64,000 bases of DNA from positions 124,001-188,000 of the forward strand of contig JAFDYF010000077.1 of the NCBI GenBank assembly GCA_018267575.1, given 5' to 3'. Numbering within the stretch: position 1 is the first letter of the stretch; the number at the start of each line of letters is the position of its first letter. Below are positions 16,506 to 24,292 of the stretch, piece by piece. The notes beneath the pieces are model-generated. The model worked only from the letters and a program-made list of their open reading frames with translations, had not been told where the DNA came from and did not search any database. The position numbers and the translations under genes are program-made. The stretch is from Bacteroidota bacterium. GTDB lineage: Bacteria; Bacteroidota; Bacteroidia; Chitinophagales; Chitinophagaceae.

Positions 16506-17630
16506 GTTTTCCAGCACGATTGTTTTCCCGGTTTTGGCAGATTCCTTTGCTGCGTTTAAAATCTTTACCACGGTTAAATTGTTTTCCAAAGAGTATAATC
16601 CATTTTGGGGGACTTTAATTTTGCCCCTGACCACATCTGCGAAATAGGAAAAAGGGTCTTCGTATACATCTACATCACTAGGGCTAAGCTTTAATGATTT
16701 TTCGTCCCCGGTTTTTTTATTTTTTATCCGCATATGGCTATTGTCCTTGGTAATCAGATAGCCCGTTTCGCCATACACCTCCATATCTTTTCTGCTGAAA
16801 GGCCAATTCCAGGAAGCTTGTATAATGCAGGTGGCGCTGGGATAGTTCACAATAATATTGGCATCATCCTCCACTTTTGGGTAGATATCCGGTTTATAAT
16901 GTTTGGTAACGGCTGTAACGGAAATGGGCTCTTGGCCATGCATTAACCAAGTCATCAGGTTGGCGCCATAGCAGCCAAAATCCATCAATGCGCCACCCCC
17001 ATTTTTCACGGGATCAGTGAGCCAATCAAAAAAATATTTACTTACGCCAATTTCCTTTGGTCCCTCATGCCCATCATGAATCACCACTTTTCTGATAGTG
17101 CCAATATAATTGCTGTCATTGATCAATTGATAGGTTTTAGCCGTTGTCGGGTACCATGATGTCTCGTAGTCGGTAAGAAGATAAATATGGTATTGGTTTG
17201 CCAAAGCTGCCATCCTTTGAGCATGTTCATTGTTGGTCGCTAGCGGCTTTTCCACCATTACATGAATTCCCCGAGGGGCGCAAGCTTCCACTATTGACAG
17301 GTGGTCGAAAATGGGACCAAATGCAACAACGGCTTCGGGCTTTGTTGACTCAAGCATTTTGTTTAGGTCATTATAAAATAGAGTTGGTTCTAGCTTAAAC
17401 TTTTTTGCATATAACTCAGCTAATTCTTTATTGGGTTCGTAGATTCCTACAAGAACGATATCAGGCTTTTTTCTGGAGAGTATCCAACCAACATGGTCAT
17501 GCGAAATTTCCGCTACGGCTAAGCGAACGGGTATAACGCTGCTGTTTTGTGCTTGTGCTTGTGTAAAGTTTAATAAAATGACTACAAATAGAAATGACAG
17601 AACAATAGCGGTGTACTTGAATGTTAGCAT
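16488..17630 (-). CDS. Exported Gfo/Idh/MocA-like oxidoreductase
   Basis: A 380-residue protein with a Sec-type signal peptide (about residues 1-28, ending in TQAQAQ). It has the Gfo/Idh/MocA layout: an N-terminal Rossmann half with VMVEKPLATNNEHA near residue 128 (the EKP motif) and a C-terminal alpha/beta half with GGGALMDFGCYGANL near residue 212. The first beta strand reads VRLAVAEISHDHVGW, so the GxGxxG nucleotide-binding loop normally found there is absent; cofactor binding may be altered or lost. Such exported members are common in Bacteroidota sugar-related loci. A GH16 gene on the same strand lies 81 bp upstream, so the pair may act on one polysaccharide (inference). Confidence 0.83.
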   Translation of the reverse strand: MLTFKYTAIVLSFLFVVILLNFTQAQAQNSSVIPVRLAVAEISHDHVGWILSRKKPDIVLVGIYEPNKELAELYAKKFKLEPTLFYNDLNKMLESTKPEAVVAFGPIFDHLSIVEACAPRGIHVMVEKPLATNNEHAQRMAALANQYHIYLLTDYETSWYPTTAKTYQLINDSNYIGTIRKVVIHDGHEGPKEIGVSKYFFDWLTDPVKNGGGALMDFGCYGANLMTWLMHGQEPISVTAVTKHYKPDIYPKVEDDANIIVNYPSATCIIQASWNWPFSRKDMEVYGETGYLITKDNSHMRIKNKKTGDEKSLKLSPSDVDVYEDPFSYFADVVRGKIKVPQNGLYSLENNLTVVKILNAAKESAKTGKTIVLENKKAAE

Positions 17631-17711
17631 GAATGAATTTTTAAAACTTTAAATGGGGCTAAATTCCCCTATTGTAAATAATTACCGAATTCTTTTCAAC
17701 TTATCAATCTT

Positions 17712-18518
17712 TCAACTTTTCTGATATACCCTCACATAATCCACCAGCATTTGTATTGGGAAGATGGAATCATCCACTCCTTTTTGTCCACCCCAATTAC
17801 CCCCAACAGCAATATTCAGTAGCAAATGCATGGGCTGGTCGAAAGGCCATGCTGGGTAGCCAGTATGTTCATTGGTAAAGGGAAAATATTTTTTGTCATC
17901 CACCGAAATACTGATATTGTCGGCATCCCATTCCAATGAATATACATGGAACTTGTCTGCAAAATCGGGGACTTGGGTGATGGCTGTTTTTTGGGTATGT
18001 ATAACGTGATTGTATTTCTTACAATGGACGGAAGCATGGATAGCCCCAGGATCATAGCCCACATGCTCCATGATATCGATTTCGCCATCATCAGGCCAAT
18101 GGAGTGGGCTTGTGGAACCCAGCATCCAGATGGCGGGCCAAGAGCCAATCCCTTTTGGGAGTTTGGCTCTCACTTCTATCTTGCCATATTTCCAATCGCC
18201 CTTGCCCTTGGTCACCAATCTTGCCGATGTATATTTTTTATCTTCCCAATCTTCCATTCTGGACTCAATCACTAGATTTCCATTCTCCACCCTTGCGTTT
18301 TCTTTTCTTGCATGGGTATAATATTCCAACTCATTATTACCCCAACCATTGCCGCCCACATCATAGTTCCACTTTGAGCTGTCTGGCAATCCTTCGTAAT
18401 TAAAATCATCGCTCCAAACTAGTTTCCAGTCATGAGCTTTAGCAACCTGCCGGCTCATAAAACCAAAAATCAATACTATGACCAAAAGAAACAAAAAGAA
18501 GCGCAGAAAGATAACCAT
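17712..18518 (-). CDS. Glycoside hydrolase family 16 beta-glucanase
   Basis: A 268-residue GH16 enzyme. A hydrophobic signal or anchor covers residues 1-22. The catalytic motif EIDIME is present with nucleophile E146, D148 and acid/base E151, flanked by SWPAIWML and HVGYDPGAIHASVHC; the longer motif with an inserted residue points to laminarinase/lichenase-like members rather than agarases. It should cleave beta-1,3 or mixed beta-glucans outside the cytoplasm. Length is that of the bare catalytic domain, without carbohydrate-binding modules. It precedes the exported Gfo/Idh-like gene on the same strand. Confidence 0.9.
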   Translation of the reverse strand: MVIFLRFFLFLLVIVLIFGFMSRQVAKAHDWKLVWSDDFNYEGLPDSSKWNYDVGGNGWGNNELEYYTHARKENARVENGNLVIESRMEDWEDKKYTSARLVTKGKGDWKYGKIEVRAKLPKGIGSWPAIWMLGSTSPLHWPDDGEIDIMEHVGYDPGAIHASVHCKKYNHVIHTQKTAITQVPDFADKFHVYSLEWDADNISISVDDKKYFPFTNEHTGYPAWPFDQPMHLLLNIAVGGNWGGQKGVDDSIFPIQMLVDYVRVYQKS

Positions 18519-18833
18519 AGTGGGGTTTTAATTAAAGGGTAAATATAGATTTTTAGAGCGTCAAATGGATGAACGATTATTGATAGCTGAATATGCTAGC
18601 TAAAGAGGTTTGATTGGTTGATAAGTTGATTTGGTGTGGTTCTGTGTTGAGCTTCAAGCGTTAGGCGTTCTGCTTTTTTGCCACAGAGGTAAAGGAGGTT
18701 AGGCACAGGGGGGAGTTGAAGTGTTGACTGGTTGAAAAGTTGAGAGGTTCTATGTTTCACTATTCACTATTGACTATTCACCTTCTTTGTCCCCGTTGTA
18801 TCCTTTGCGTTCTTTGTGTGAAACACAAAAAAT
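18519..18833. other. Non-coding region upstream of the his promoter, rich in dispersed repeats
   Basis: No gene is seen. The segment holds fragments of intergenic repeat families: GTTGA-rich pieces near 18616-18630 and 18719-18745, a piece with AAGCGTTAGGCGTT near 18655-18670, a CACAGAGG-type piece near 18682-18712 and the TTTGCGTTCTTTGTG piece at 18787-18825. The same order of pieces occurs upstream of hisIE at 40.3-40.5 kb. Confidence 0.6.
18787..18825 (+). repeat. Copy 1 of a 39-bp intergenic repeat
   Basis: It begins TTGTCCCCGTTGTATCC and ends TCTTTGTGTGAAACA. It matches 40457-40495 with two substitutions and one missing base. Both copies lie just upstream of histidine genes. Confidence 0.75.
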
Positions 18834-18864
18834 TTTGCCATAATCCAATTTGCCATTACTTTTG
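18834..18864 (+). promoter_or_regulatory. Promoter of the his operon
   Basis: TTTG at 18834-18837, 19 bp, then TACTTTTG at 18857-18864: an exact match to the Bacteroidota TTTG/TAnnTTTG promoter with ideal spacing. Using the distance seen at the SRP RNA promoter, transcription should start near 18869, only about 5 nt before the leader peptide ATG. Confidence 0.75.
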
Positions 18865-18873
18865 CCACCTGTA

Positions 18874-18918
18874 ATGACACAAAATGTACACATACACCAT
18901 CATCATTCTTGCCCCTAA
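18874..18918 (+). CDS. hisL: Histidine operon leader peptide
   Basis: A 14-codon reading frame, MTQNVHIHHHHSCP, with five His codons in a seven-codon stretch, directly after the his promoter and before an intrinsic terminator and hisG. This is the arrangement of a classical amino-acid attenuator: low charged tRNA-His stalls the ribosome on the His run and changes the RNA fold. It resembles the enteric hisL peptide in start and His run. There is no room for a ribosome binding site, since the predicted transcript begins only a few nucleotides upstream. Confidence 0.88.
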   Translation: MTQNVHIHHHHSCP

Positions 18919-18968
18919 AGGTAGGCCGACGGTGTTTTGTGCATTCACAATAACTTATAAGGGCTTAC
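18878..18968 (+). promoter_or_regulatory. his attenuator: pause and antiterminator pairings
   Basis: Two alternative pairings are readable. GTAGGCC (18921-18927) can pair over seven positions (one G-U) with GGCTTAC (18962-18968), the first arm of the terminator, forming an antiterminator. CACAAAA (18878-18884) can pair with TTTTGTG (18935-18941), and ACACC (18894-18898) with GGTGT (18931-18935), which would enclose the His codons in a pause-type hairpin. The pairings were found by eye, without energy calculation. Confidence 0.7.
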
Positions 18969-18990
18969 AACTGTAAGCCTTTTTTATTTT
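18962..18990 (+). terminator. his attenuator terminator
   Basis: GGCTTAC, loop AACT, GTAAGCC (18973-18979) form a perfect 7-bp stem followed by TTTTTTATTTT. It lies 44 nt after the leader peptide stop and ends 11 nt before hisG. Confidence 0.88.
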
Positions 18991-19000
18991 TGATAAACCA

Positions 19001-19870
19001 ATGATAATGGAACAGGAAAAACTTAGGATAGCGATTCAAAAAAGCGGTAGGCTGCATGATGGTTCAGTAAACCTGCTAAAGGAATGCGGGATTGATGTGG
19101 TGAACGGGGTGAACAAGCTGAAGACAGAAGCCAGCAATTTTCCCTTGGAAGTCTATTTTTTTAGGGATGATGATATCCCCCAGTATGTGGAGGATGCGGT
19201 GGCAGATATCGGTATTATCGGTGAGAATGTGGTATTCGAAAGCAATAAAAAAATCTCCATTGTGGAAGCTTTGGGCTTTGCTACTTGCAGGTTGAGCATC
19301 GCCGTTAGAAAAGGAGAAGATTATAAGGATGCCTCTTTTCTAAATGGCAAACGTATTGCCACTTCTTATCCGGTTATTTTGAAAAAATTTCTAAGTGAGA
19401 ATAAAGTTAATGCAGAGATTCATGAAATTAGCGGCAGTGTGGAAATAGCTCCCGGTATAGGTTTGGCCGATGCCATTTGTGATATCGTGAGCAGCGGCTC
19501 TACCTTGTTCATGAATGGTTTGCAGGAAGTGGAAAAAGTGATGCAGTCCCGCACCGTGCTTGTTAAAAACAATCAGCTAAGTGAAGGGAAGCAAAAATTG
19601 TTGGATAAATTATTGTTCCGCATCCAATCGGTAAAAAAAGCAAAGAACAATAAATACATCCTGCTCAATGCACCAAACAATAAGCTAAACGAAATCATTG
19701 GTTTGTTGCCCGGCATGAAAAGCCCAACGGTATTGCCTTTGGCCGAAGAAGGTTGGAGCAGTGTGCATAGTGTGTTGAATGAAAATGATTTTTGGGATAT
19801 CATTGAACAATTGAAAGCGGCAGGAGCTCAAGGGATATTGGTGGTGCCGATTGAGAAAATGATTATATAA
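19001..19870 (+). CDS. hisG: ATP phosphoribosyltransferase, long form
   Basis: A 289-residue HisG, first enzyme of histidine synthesis (ATP + PRPP to phosphoribosyl-ATP), cytoplasmic. Motifs: LRIAIQKSGRLHDGS at the N-terminus, DDIPQYVEDAVADIGIIGENVV near residue 60, and the PRPP loop GLADAICDIVSSGSTL near residue 155. The extra C-terminal domain (about 215-289, ending GAQGILVVPIEKMI) is the ACT-like regulatory domain of the long form, so feedback inhibition by histidine is expected and no HisZ is needed. A second ATG at 19007 is an equally possible start. Transcription is controlled by the attenuator directly upstream. Confidence 0.96.
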   Translation: MIMEQEKLRIAIQKSGRLHDGSVNLLKECGIDVVNGVNKLKTEASNFPLEVYFFRDDDIPQYVEDAVADIGIIGENVVFESNKKISIVEALGFATCRLSIAVRKGEDYKDASFLNGKRIATSYPVILKKFLSENKVNAEIHEISGSVEIAPGIGLADAICDIVSSGSTLFMNGLQEVEKVMQSRTVLVKNNQLSEGKQKLLDKLLFRIQSVKKAKNNKYILLNAPNNKLNEIIGLLPGMKSPTVLPLAEEGWSSVHSVLNENDFWDIIEQLKAAGAQGILVVPIEKMII

Positions 19871-19919
19871 CACAAATTGCACGAATTTTCACGAATTGGC
19901 ATGAATTAATACGAATTAA
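19871..19919 (+). repeat. Five 10-bp tandem units between hisG and hisD
   Basis: The whole gap between the two genes is built from five units of exactly 10 bp with core ACGAATT (units start at 19871, 19881, 19891, 19901 and 19911; the first and fourth are degenerate). The last unit abuts the hisD ATG. Confidence 0.8.
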
Positions 19920-21191
19920 ATGCAACTGATAAAATATCCAAAGCAGAAAGATTGGGGCAAGATTTTGCAAAGACCTGCATTCGATTCTTCCTCACTGGAA
20001 AAAAAAGTGAAACGGATATTGGATGCTGTAAAGAAAGACGGTGACACTGCTATAAAGAAATTTACTTCAGAATTTGATAGGGTAAATTTGAAAACAGTCA
20101 AGGTCACAAAAAAAGAAATTGAAAATGCCAGTAAATCGGTGCCAAAGGATTTACAGAAAGCCATTAAACTAGCAAAAACGAATATTGAAAAATTCCACAA
20201 GGCACAATCTACCCAGATAGAGGTCATTGAAACCATGCCCGGTGTTAAATGCTGGAGGAAAAATGTGGCAATTGAAAAAGTAGGTTTATATATTCCCGGA
20301 GGCTTAGCACCCTTGTTCTCCACTTTGCTTATGCTCGGGATACCTGCACGGATAGCGGGTTCTAAGGAGATTGTGGTTTGTTCTCCTCCAGATAAAAATG
20401 GGAAACTTCATCCTGCCATCTTGTTTGTAGCGGGTTTGTTAGGGATTGAAAGCATATATAAAGTAGGCGGTGTGCAGGCAGTTGCTGCGATGGCTTATGG
20501 TACAAAGTCGATTCCAAAAGTCTACAAGATTTTTGGGCCAGGAAACCAATACATCACTTGCGCCAAACAGTTGGCGCAAAAAGATGGGTTGGCCATTGAT
20601 ATGCCTGCAGGTCCAAGTGAAGTGGCTGTTTATGCTGATGAGTCAGCCAACCCGTCATTTGTCGCTGCTGATTTGTTGTCCCAAGCCGAACATGGTCCCG
20701 ATAGTCAAGTCATTCTTTTAACCAACTCGGTTGCTTTAGCAAGGAGAATTGAAAACGAAATCGAATCACAATTAGAGCAATTACCTAGAAAGCAAATTGC
20801 CCAACGAGCTTTGGAAAACAGCAAGATAATTTTGGTGAAGGATGCGGAGCATGCTATTGAAATTTTAAATGAATATGCGCCCGAGCATTTGATATTGAGT
20901 TGTAAAAATGCTTCCAAGCTTGCAGTAAAAGTGGTGAATGCAGGCTCAGTATTTATTGGACATTATTCTCCCGAGAGTGTGGGAGATTATGCCAGTGGCA
21001 CAAACCATACCTTGCCCACGAATGGATATGCGAAATCCTATAGCGGGGTGAGCTTGGATAGTTTTGTGAAGAAAATCACTTTTCAAGAATTGTCAAAAGT
21101 AGGACTGAAATCAATAGGCAAGTCAGTGGAATTGATGGCAGAAGCCGAAGGGTTGCGGGCACATGCGAACGCGGTGAGAGTTCGTCGGTGA
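19920..21191 (+). CDS. hisD: Histidinol dehydrogenase
   Basis: A 423-residue zinc- and NAD-dependent enzyme oxidising histidinol to histidine, last step of the pathway. Family stretches include EKVGLYIPGGLAPLFSTLLMLGIPA near residue 118, KVGGVQAVAAMAYGT near 182, the long GPGNQYITCAKQL stretch near 207, AGPSEVAVYAD near 231, the catalytic EYAPEHLIL and GSVFIGHYSPESVGDYASGTNHTLPT with the zinc and catalytic histidines. Length is normal. Second gene of the his operon; a palindromic element follows. Confidence 0.97.
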   Translation: MQLIKYPKQKDWGKILQRPAFDSSSLEKKVKRILDAVKKDGDTAIKKFTSEFDRVNLKTVKVTKKEIENASKSVPKDLQKAIKLAKTNIEKFHKAQSTQIEVIETMPGVKCWRKNVAIEKVGLYIPGGLAPLFSTLLMLGIPARIAGSKEIVVCSPPDKNGKLHPAILFVAGLLGIESIYKVGGVQAVAAMAYGTKSIPKVYKIFGPGNQYITCAKQLAQKDGLAIDMPAGPSEVAVYADESANPSFVAADLLSQAEHGPDSQVILLTNSVALARRIENEIESQLEQLPRKQIAQRALENSKIILVKDAEHAIEILNEYAPEHLILSCKNASKLAVKVVNAGSVFIGHYSPESVGDYASGTNHTLPTNGYAKSYSGVSLDSFVKKITFQELSKVGLKSIGKSVELMAEAEGLRAHANAVRVRR

Positions 21192-21214
21192 CCACGATTC
21201 TGACCACATTTTAT

Positions 21215-21342
21215 TACCATGATTTTGGCCTGATTTATCTGATTCTTCTGATTGTACAATATAATAAACTGATTTTTTATTGTTGAAAAATATTTAGTAG
21301 AAAACTCAGGTGCATCAGCAAAATCAGGCTAAAATCATGGTT
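21215..21342. repeat. Palindromic element A between hisD and hisC (no gene inside)
   Basis: Left arm 21216-21243 starts ACCATGATTTTGGCC; the reverse complement of the right arm 21314-21341 matches it at 25 of 28 positions without gaps. The middle 70 bp contain ATCAG/CTGAT words and AT-rich sequence but no gene. The arms are of the same family as element B (30362-30472) and the right arm of the GxxExxY element at 35625-36150. Confidence 0.85.
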
Positions 21343-21379
21343 AAGACAGTTATCAGAAAAATTAAGTTAATCCAAGTTT

Positions 21380-22429
21380 ATGTTCCAAGTTGAGAATTTA
21401 TTAAGGGAAAACATTAAAAAGCTTACTCCCTATTCCTCCGCCCGGGATGAATTTCACGGTGAGGCCAAGATATTTTTGGATGCCAATGAAAACAGTTTGG
21501 GTTCCCCGCTCACGGTTTGGTATAACCGATACCCCGATCCCTTGCAATGGAAGCTGAAAGAATCCCTGAGCAAAATAAAAGCTGTGCCACCAGAAAATAT
21601 TTTTTTAGGTAATGGCAGTGATGAGTGTATTGATATTTTGTATCGGGCTTTTTGCGAGCCGGGTAAGGATAATGTGATCATCAATCCCCCTACTTATGGG
21701 ATGTATGAAGTGAGTGCCCATATCAATGATATCGAGATCAGGAGGGCCAGGTTGCTAGATGATTTTCAGCTCGACTTGGTGCATCTAGAAAATTTGGTGG
21801 ATGACCGAACAAAAATCATTTGGATTTGTTCCCCCAACAATCCGTCGGGCAATAGTCTGTTTAGGGAAGATATAGAAACTGTATTGAACAATTTCCCCGG
21901 GCTGGTAGTTGTGGACGAAGCCTATATCAATTTTTCCAGGCATAAATCATTTGTGCAGGAATTAAAAGATTATCCGAATTTGGTTGTTCTCCAAACGATG
22001 AGCAAGGCTTGGGGCCTTGCGGGATTGAGGCTGGGCATGGCTTTTGCCAGTGAAGCCATCATCGATGTATATAACAAGGTGAAGCCACCATATAATATCA
22101 ATCAGTCTACCCAGCAACTGGCATTAAAAGCTATGGAGGAGGTTGGTCAGGTAAATGACATGATCAGATTGATTGTGGCTATGCGGGAAGATTTGGCAAA
22201 ACGCTTGGCCTCGTTGCCGCTTGTAAAAAAAATTTTTCCAAGTGATGCCAATTTTTTATTGGTCAAGGTGGTTGATGCTAAGGCTATCTACCAGTATTTG
22301 ATCGAAAAGCAAATCGTTGTCAGGGATCGGAGCAAAGTGGAATTATGCGAAGGCTGCCTTCGTATAACCGTTGGTACAGAAAATGAAAATAATGAACTGA
22401 TAACAACCTTGCAATCATTTTCAGTTTAA
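21380..22429 (+). CDS. hisC: Histidinol-phosphate aminotransferase
   Basis: A 349-residue class I/II PLP aminotransferase converting imidazole acetol phosphate to histidinol phosphate. Visible: FLDANENSLGSPL with NRYPDP, the GNGSDECIDILYRAFCEPG cofactor-phosphate region, WICSPNNPSGN, VVVDEAYINFS and the PLP lysine in TMSKAWGLAGLRLGM near residue 212. Length and N-terminus are normal for HisC. Third his gene, 188 bp after hisD with palindrome A between them. The next two genes are not histidine genes. Confidence 0.95.
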   Translation: MFQVENLLRENIKKLTPYSSARDEFHGEAKIFLDANENSLGSPLTVWYNRYPDPLQWKLKESLSKIKAVPPENIFLGNGSDECIDILYRAFCEPGKDNVIINPPTYGMYEVSAHINDIEIRRARLLDDFQLDLVHLENLVDDRTKIIWICSPNNPSGNSLFREDIETVLNNFPGLVVVDEAYINFSRHKSFVQELKDYPNLVVLQTMSKAWGLAGLRLGMAFASEAIIDVYNKVKPPYNINQSTQQLALKAMEEVGQVNDMIRLIVAMREDLAKRLASLPLVKKIFPSDANFLLVKVVDAKAIYQYLIEKQIVVRDRSKVELCEGCLRITVGTENENNELITTLQSFSV

Positions 22430-22470
22430 GGATTATGTACCTTTAACTTTAATAATTTAAAACCATTTAT

Positions 22471-23760
22471 ATGAACTTACAATTAGGAAGATTGCTGGGT
22501 TGTGTTTTATTGCTCAGTAGCGTTTCCTTCTATGCTTGCGCGGGCGATACCACCAGCGTTAATAAACACAATAGCGCCGATGATGTGGTTTTGAAATTGC
22601 CAGAAGGCTTTACCGCAAAAGTATTTGCCGAAGGGCTTGGTCATACGAGGCATATTGCCGTCAATACCAACGGTGATGTGTATGTGAAACTATCTAACTT
22701 AAAAGATGGCAAAGGCATCTATCGCCTGAGAGATACCAACGGGGATGGTATAGCCGATAATATCACCGGCTTTGGCAACATTAAGGGAACAGGTATTGCA
22801 ATTAAGAATGGTTACTTATATTTCTCCTCCGATGAGGAAGTTTTCAGATATAAATTGGATGGAAACAATAATATTATAAACCCTGATAAGCCGGAAAAAA
22901 TTGTTACAGGTTTACTTTCTAGACATGAACATGAAGCGAAGGCGATCGCTTTGGATAATAGCGGGAACCTTTATGTAAATATTGGGGCGTATTCAAATGC
23001 TTGTCAAGTATCAGATCGACAAAAGGGTTCTCCTGGTATGAAACCTTGTCCAATATTGGATTCTGCGGCCGGCATTTGGAAATTCAGTGCAGATAAGCTG
23101 AACCAAACTTATGGGGATGGAGTTCGCTACGCCACGGGGCTTCGCAATGTGGTAGGTCTAAATTGGAACACGGCCACAAACTCTCTCTTCGTTATGCAAC
23201 ACGGCAGGGATCAGTTGCATGATCTATTTCCTAATCTTTATGATGCTAAACAAAGTGCGGAACTCCCCGCAGAATGTATGTATGAATTGCATCAGGGTTC
23301 TAATTGTGGCTGGCCCTATATTTATTATGATGAATTTCAGCATAAGAAAATATTGGCACCAGAATATGGTGGTGATGGAAAGATTACGGCAGGAGAGGAT
23401 GCACAAGATCCTGTATATGCATTCCCGGGGCATTTGGCACCCAATGGTTTGTTGTTCTATACCGGAAACCAATTTCCCCAAAAATACAAGAATGGTGCTT
23501 TTATTGCATTTCATGGATCTTGGAACCGTGCGCCAGAACCACAGAAAGGATACTTGGTAGCGTTTCTCCCTTTTAAGGATGGAAAACCAAGTGGCGATTG
23601 GGAAATTTTTGCCGATAACTTTTCTGGTAGTCCAGAATTAACAGCATCAGGTCGCGCCAAACACAGACCCTGTGGTCTTGCACAAGGTCCTGATGGATCG
23701 ATTTATGTAACGGATGATTCCAAAGGAACGGTTTGGAAGATATCTTACATAGCTAAATGA
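22471..23760 (+). CDS. Sorbosone dehydrogenase-like lipoprotein (PQQ-type beta propeller)
   Basis: A 429-residue exported protein with a lipoprotein signal (LLSSVSFYAC, Cys23). The propeller shows GFTAKVFAEGLGHTRHIAVNTNGDVYV, DTNGDGIADNI, YATGLRNVVGLNWN, FVMQHGRDQLHD and APNGLLFYTGNQFP, which match the glucose/sorbosone dehydrogenase family of soluble PQQ enzymes. Its substrate is unknown. A cytochrome c gene follows after 13 bp, and that protein is a natural electron acceptor. The pair interrupts the his operon between hisC and hisB and is closed by its own terminator, so it looks like an insertion or a recruited unit (inference). Confidence 0.87.
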   Translation: MNLQLGRLLGCVLLLSSVSFYACAGDTTSVNKHNSADDVVLKLPEGFTAKVFAEGLGHTRHIAVNTNGDVYVKLSNLKDGKGIYRLRDTNGDGIADNITGFGNIKGTGIAIKNGYLYFSSDEEVFRYKLDGNNNIINPDKPEKIVTGLLSRHEHEAKAIALDNSGNLYVNIGAYSNACQVSDRQKGSPGMKPCPILDSAAGIWKFSADKLNQTYGDGVRYATGLRNVVGLNWNTATNSLFVMQHGRDQLHDLFPNLYDAKQSAELPAECMYELHQGSNCGWPYIYYDEFQHKKILAPEYGGDGKITAGEDAQDPVYAFPGHLAPNGLLFYTGNQFPQKYKNGAFIAFHGSWNRAPEPQKGYLVAFLPFKDGKPSGDWEIFADNFSGSPELTASGRAKHRPCGLAQGPDGSIYVTDDSKGTVWKISYIAK

Positions 23761-23773
23761 TTGATAATAAAAA

Positions 23774-24229
23774 ATGAAAAAGGTGAATATGCGTATCGTA
23801 CGAAGTTCAACACTGATGTGTATTCTTTTTGTGCTGTCTGCTGTAGTTATGTCGCAAATCTCCCCAAAACCGGTTAAGCAGCGAAACAAATTAGCGGCCT
23901 CTATTGAAAGAGGTAAAAAAGTGTATGCCGATCAATGTCTTACCTGCCATCAGGCAGATGGCTTGGGCGTGCAAAATATGAACCCACCTCTAGTAAAAAC
24001 AAAATGGGTTCTTGGGGATAAAAAGCAACTCATAGAAATTGTATTGAAAGGGAAAAAGGATGGGGTAGAAATTGACGGGGACAGTTATTCAAATGTGATG
24101 GCTTCACATGCGGATTTAACGGATTTACAGATTGCAGATGTGCTTACTTATGTTCGGAATAGTTTTGGCAACAAAGCAAAAGCGATAACGGAAGCAGAGG
24201 TTAAAACCGTGAGAGCCAAGTTGAAGTAG
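23774..24229 (+). CDS. Exported single-heme c-type cytochrome
   Basis: A 151-residue protein with an N-terminal signal (about residues 1-28) and one heme site, CLTCH, near residue 55. The distal ligand is probably the Met in SNVMASHADLTDLQIADVLTYVRNSFG, typical for class I cytochrome c. It should shuttle electrons in the periplasm, most likely from the sorbosone dehydrogenase-like protein encoded 13 bp upstream (inference from linkage). A strong hairpin terminator follows the gene. Confidence 0.92.
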   Translation: MKKVNMRIVRSSTLMCILFVLSAVVMSQISPKPVKQRNKLAASIERGKKVYADQCLTCHQADGLGVQNMNPPLVKTKWVLGDKKQLIEIVLKGKKDGVEIDGDSYSNVMASHADLTDLQIADVLTYVRNSFGNKAKAITEAEVKTVRAKLK

Positions 24230-24252
24230 CATTCATTATTAGATTATTTTTG

Positions 24253-24280
24253 AGCCACTGATTTTTCAGTGGCTTATTTT
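24253..24280 (+). terminator. Intrinsic terminator between cytochrome c gene and hisB
   Basis: AGCCACTGA (24253-24261), TTTT loop, TCAGTGGCT (24266-24274): a perfect 9-bp stem followed by TATTTTT. It would uncouple hisB from hisGDC unless a promoter lies in the 12 bp left before hisB or readthrough occurs. Confidence 0.85.
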
Positions 24281-24292
24281 TAAACATAAATC

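Noticed and set aside
21215..21342. Element A as an intrinsic terminator between hisD and hisC
   Set aside because: The arms enclose 70 bp and no T-run follows the right arm; repeat nature is better supported by the related copies.
22438..22445. TACCTTTA before the sorbosone dehydrogenase gene as a promoter box
   Set aside because: One mismatch to TAnnTTTG and no -33 element at the right distance; possible but not supported.
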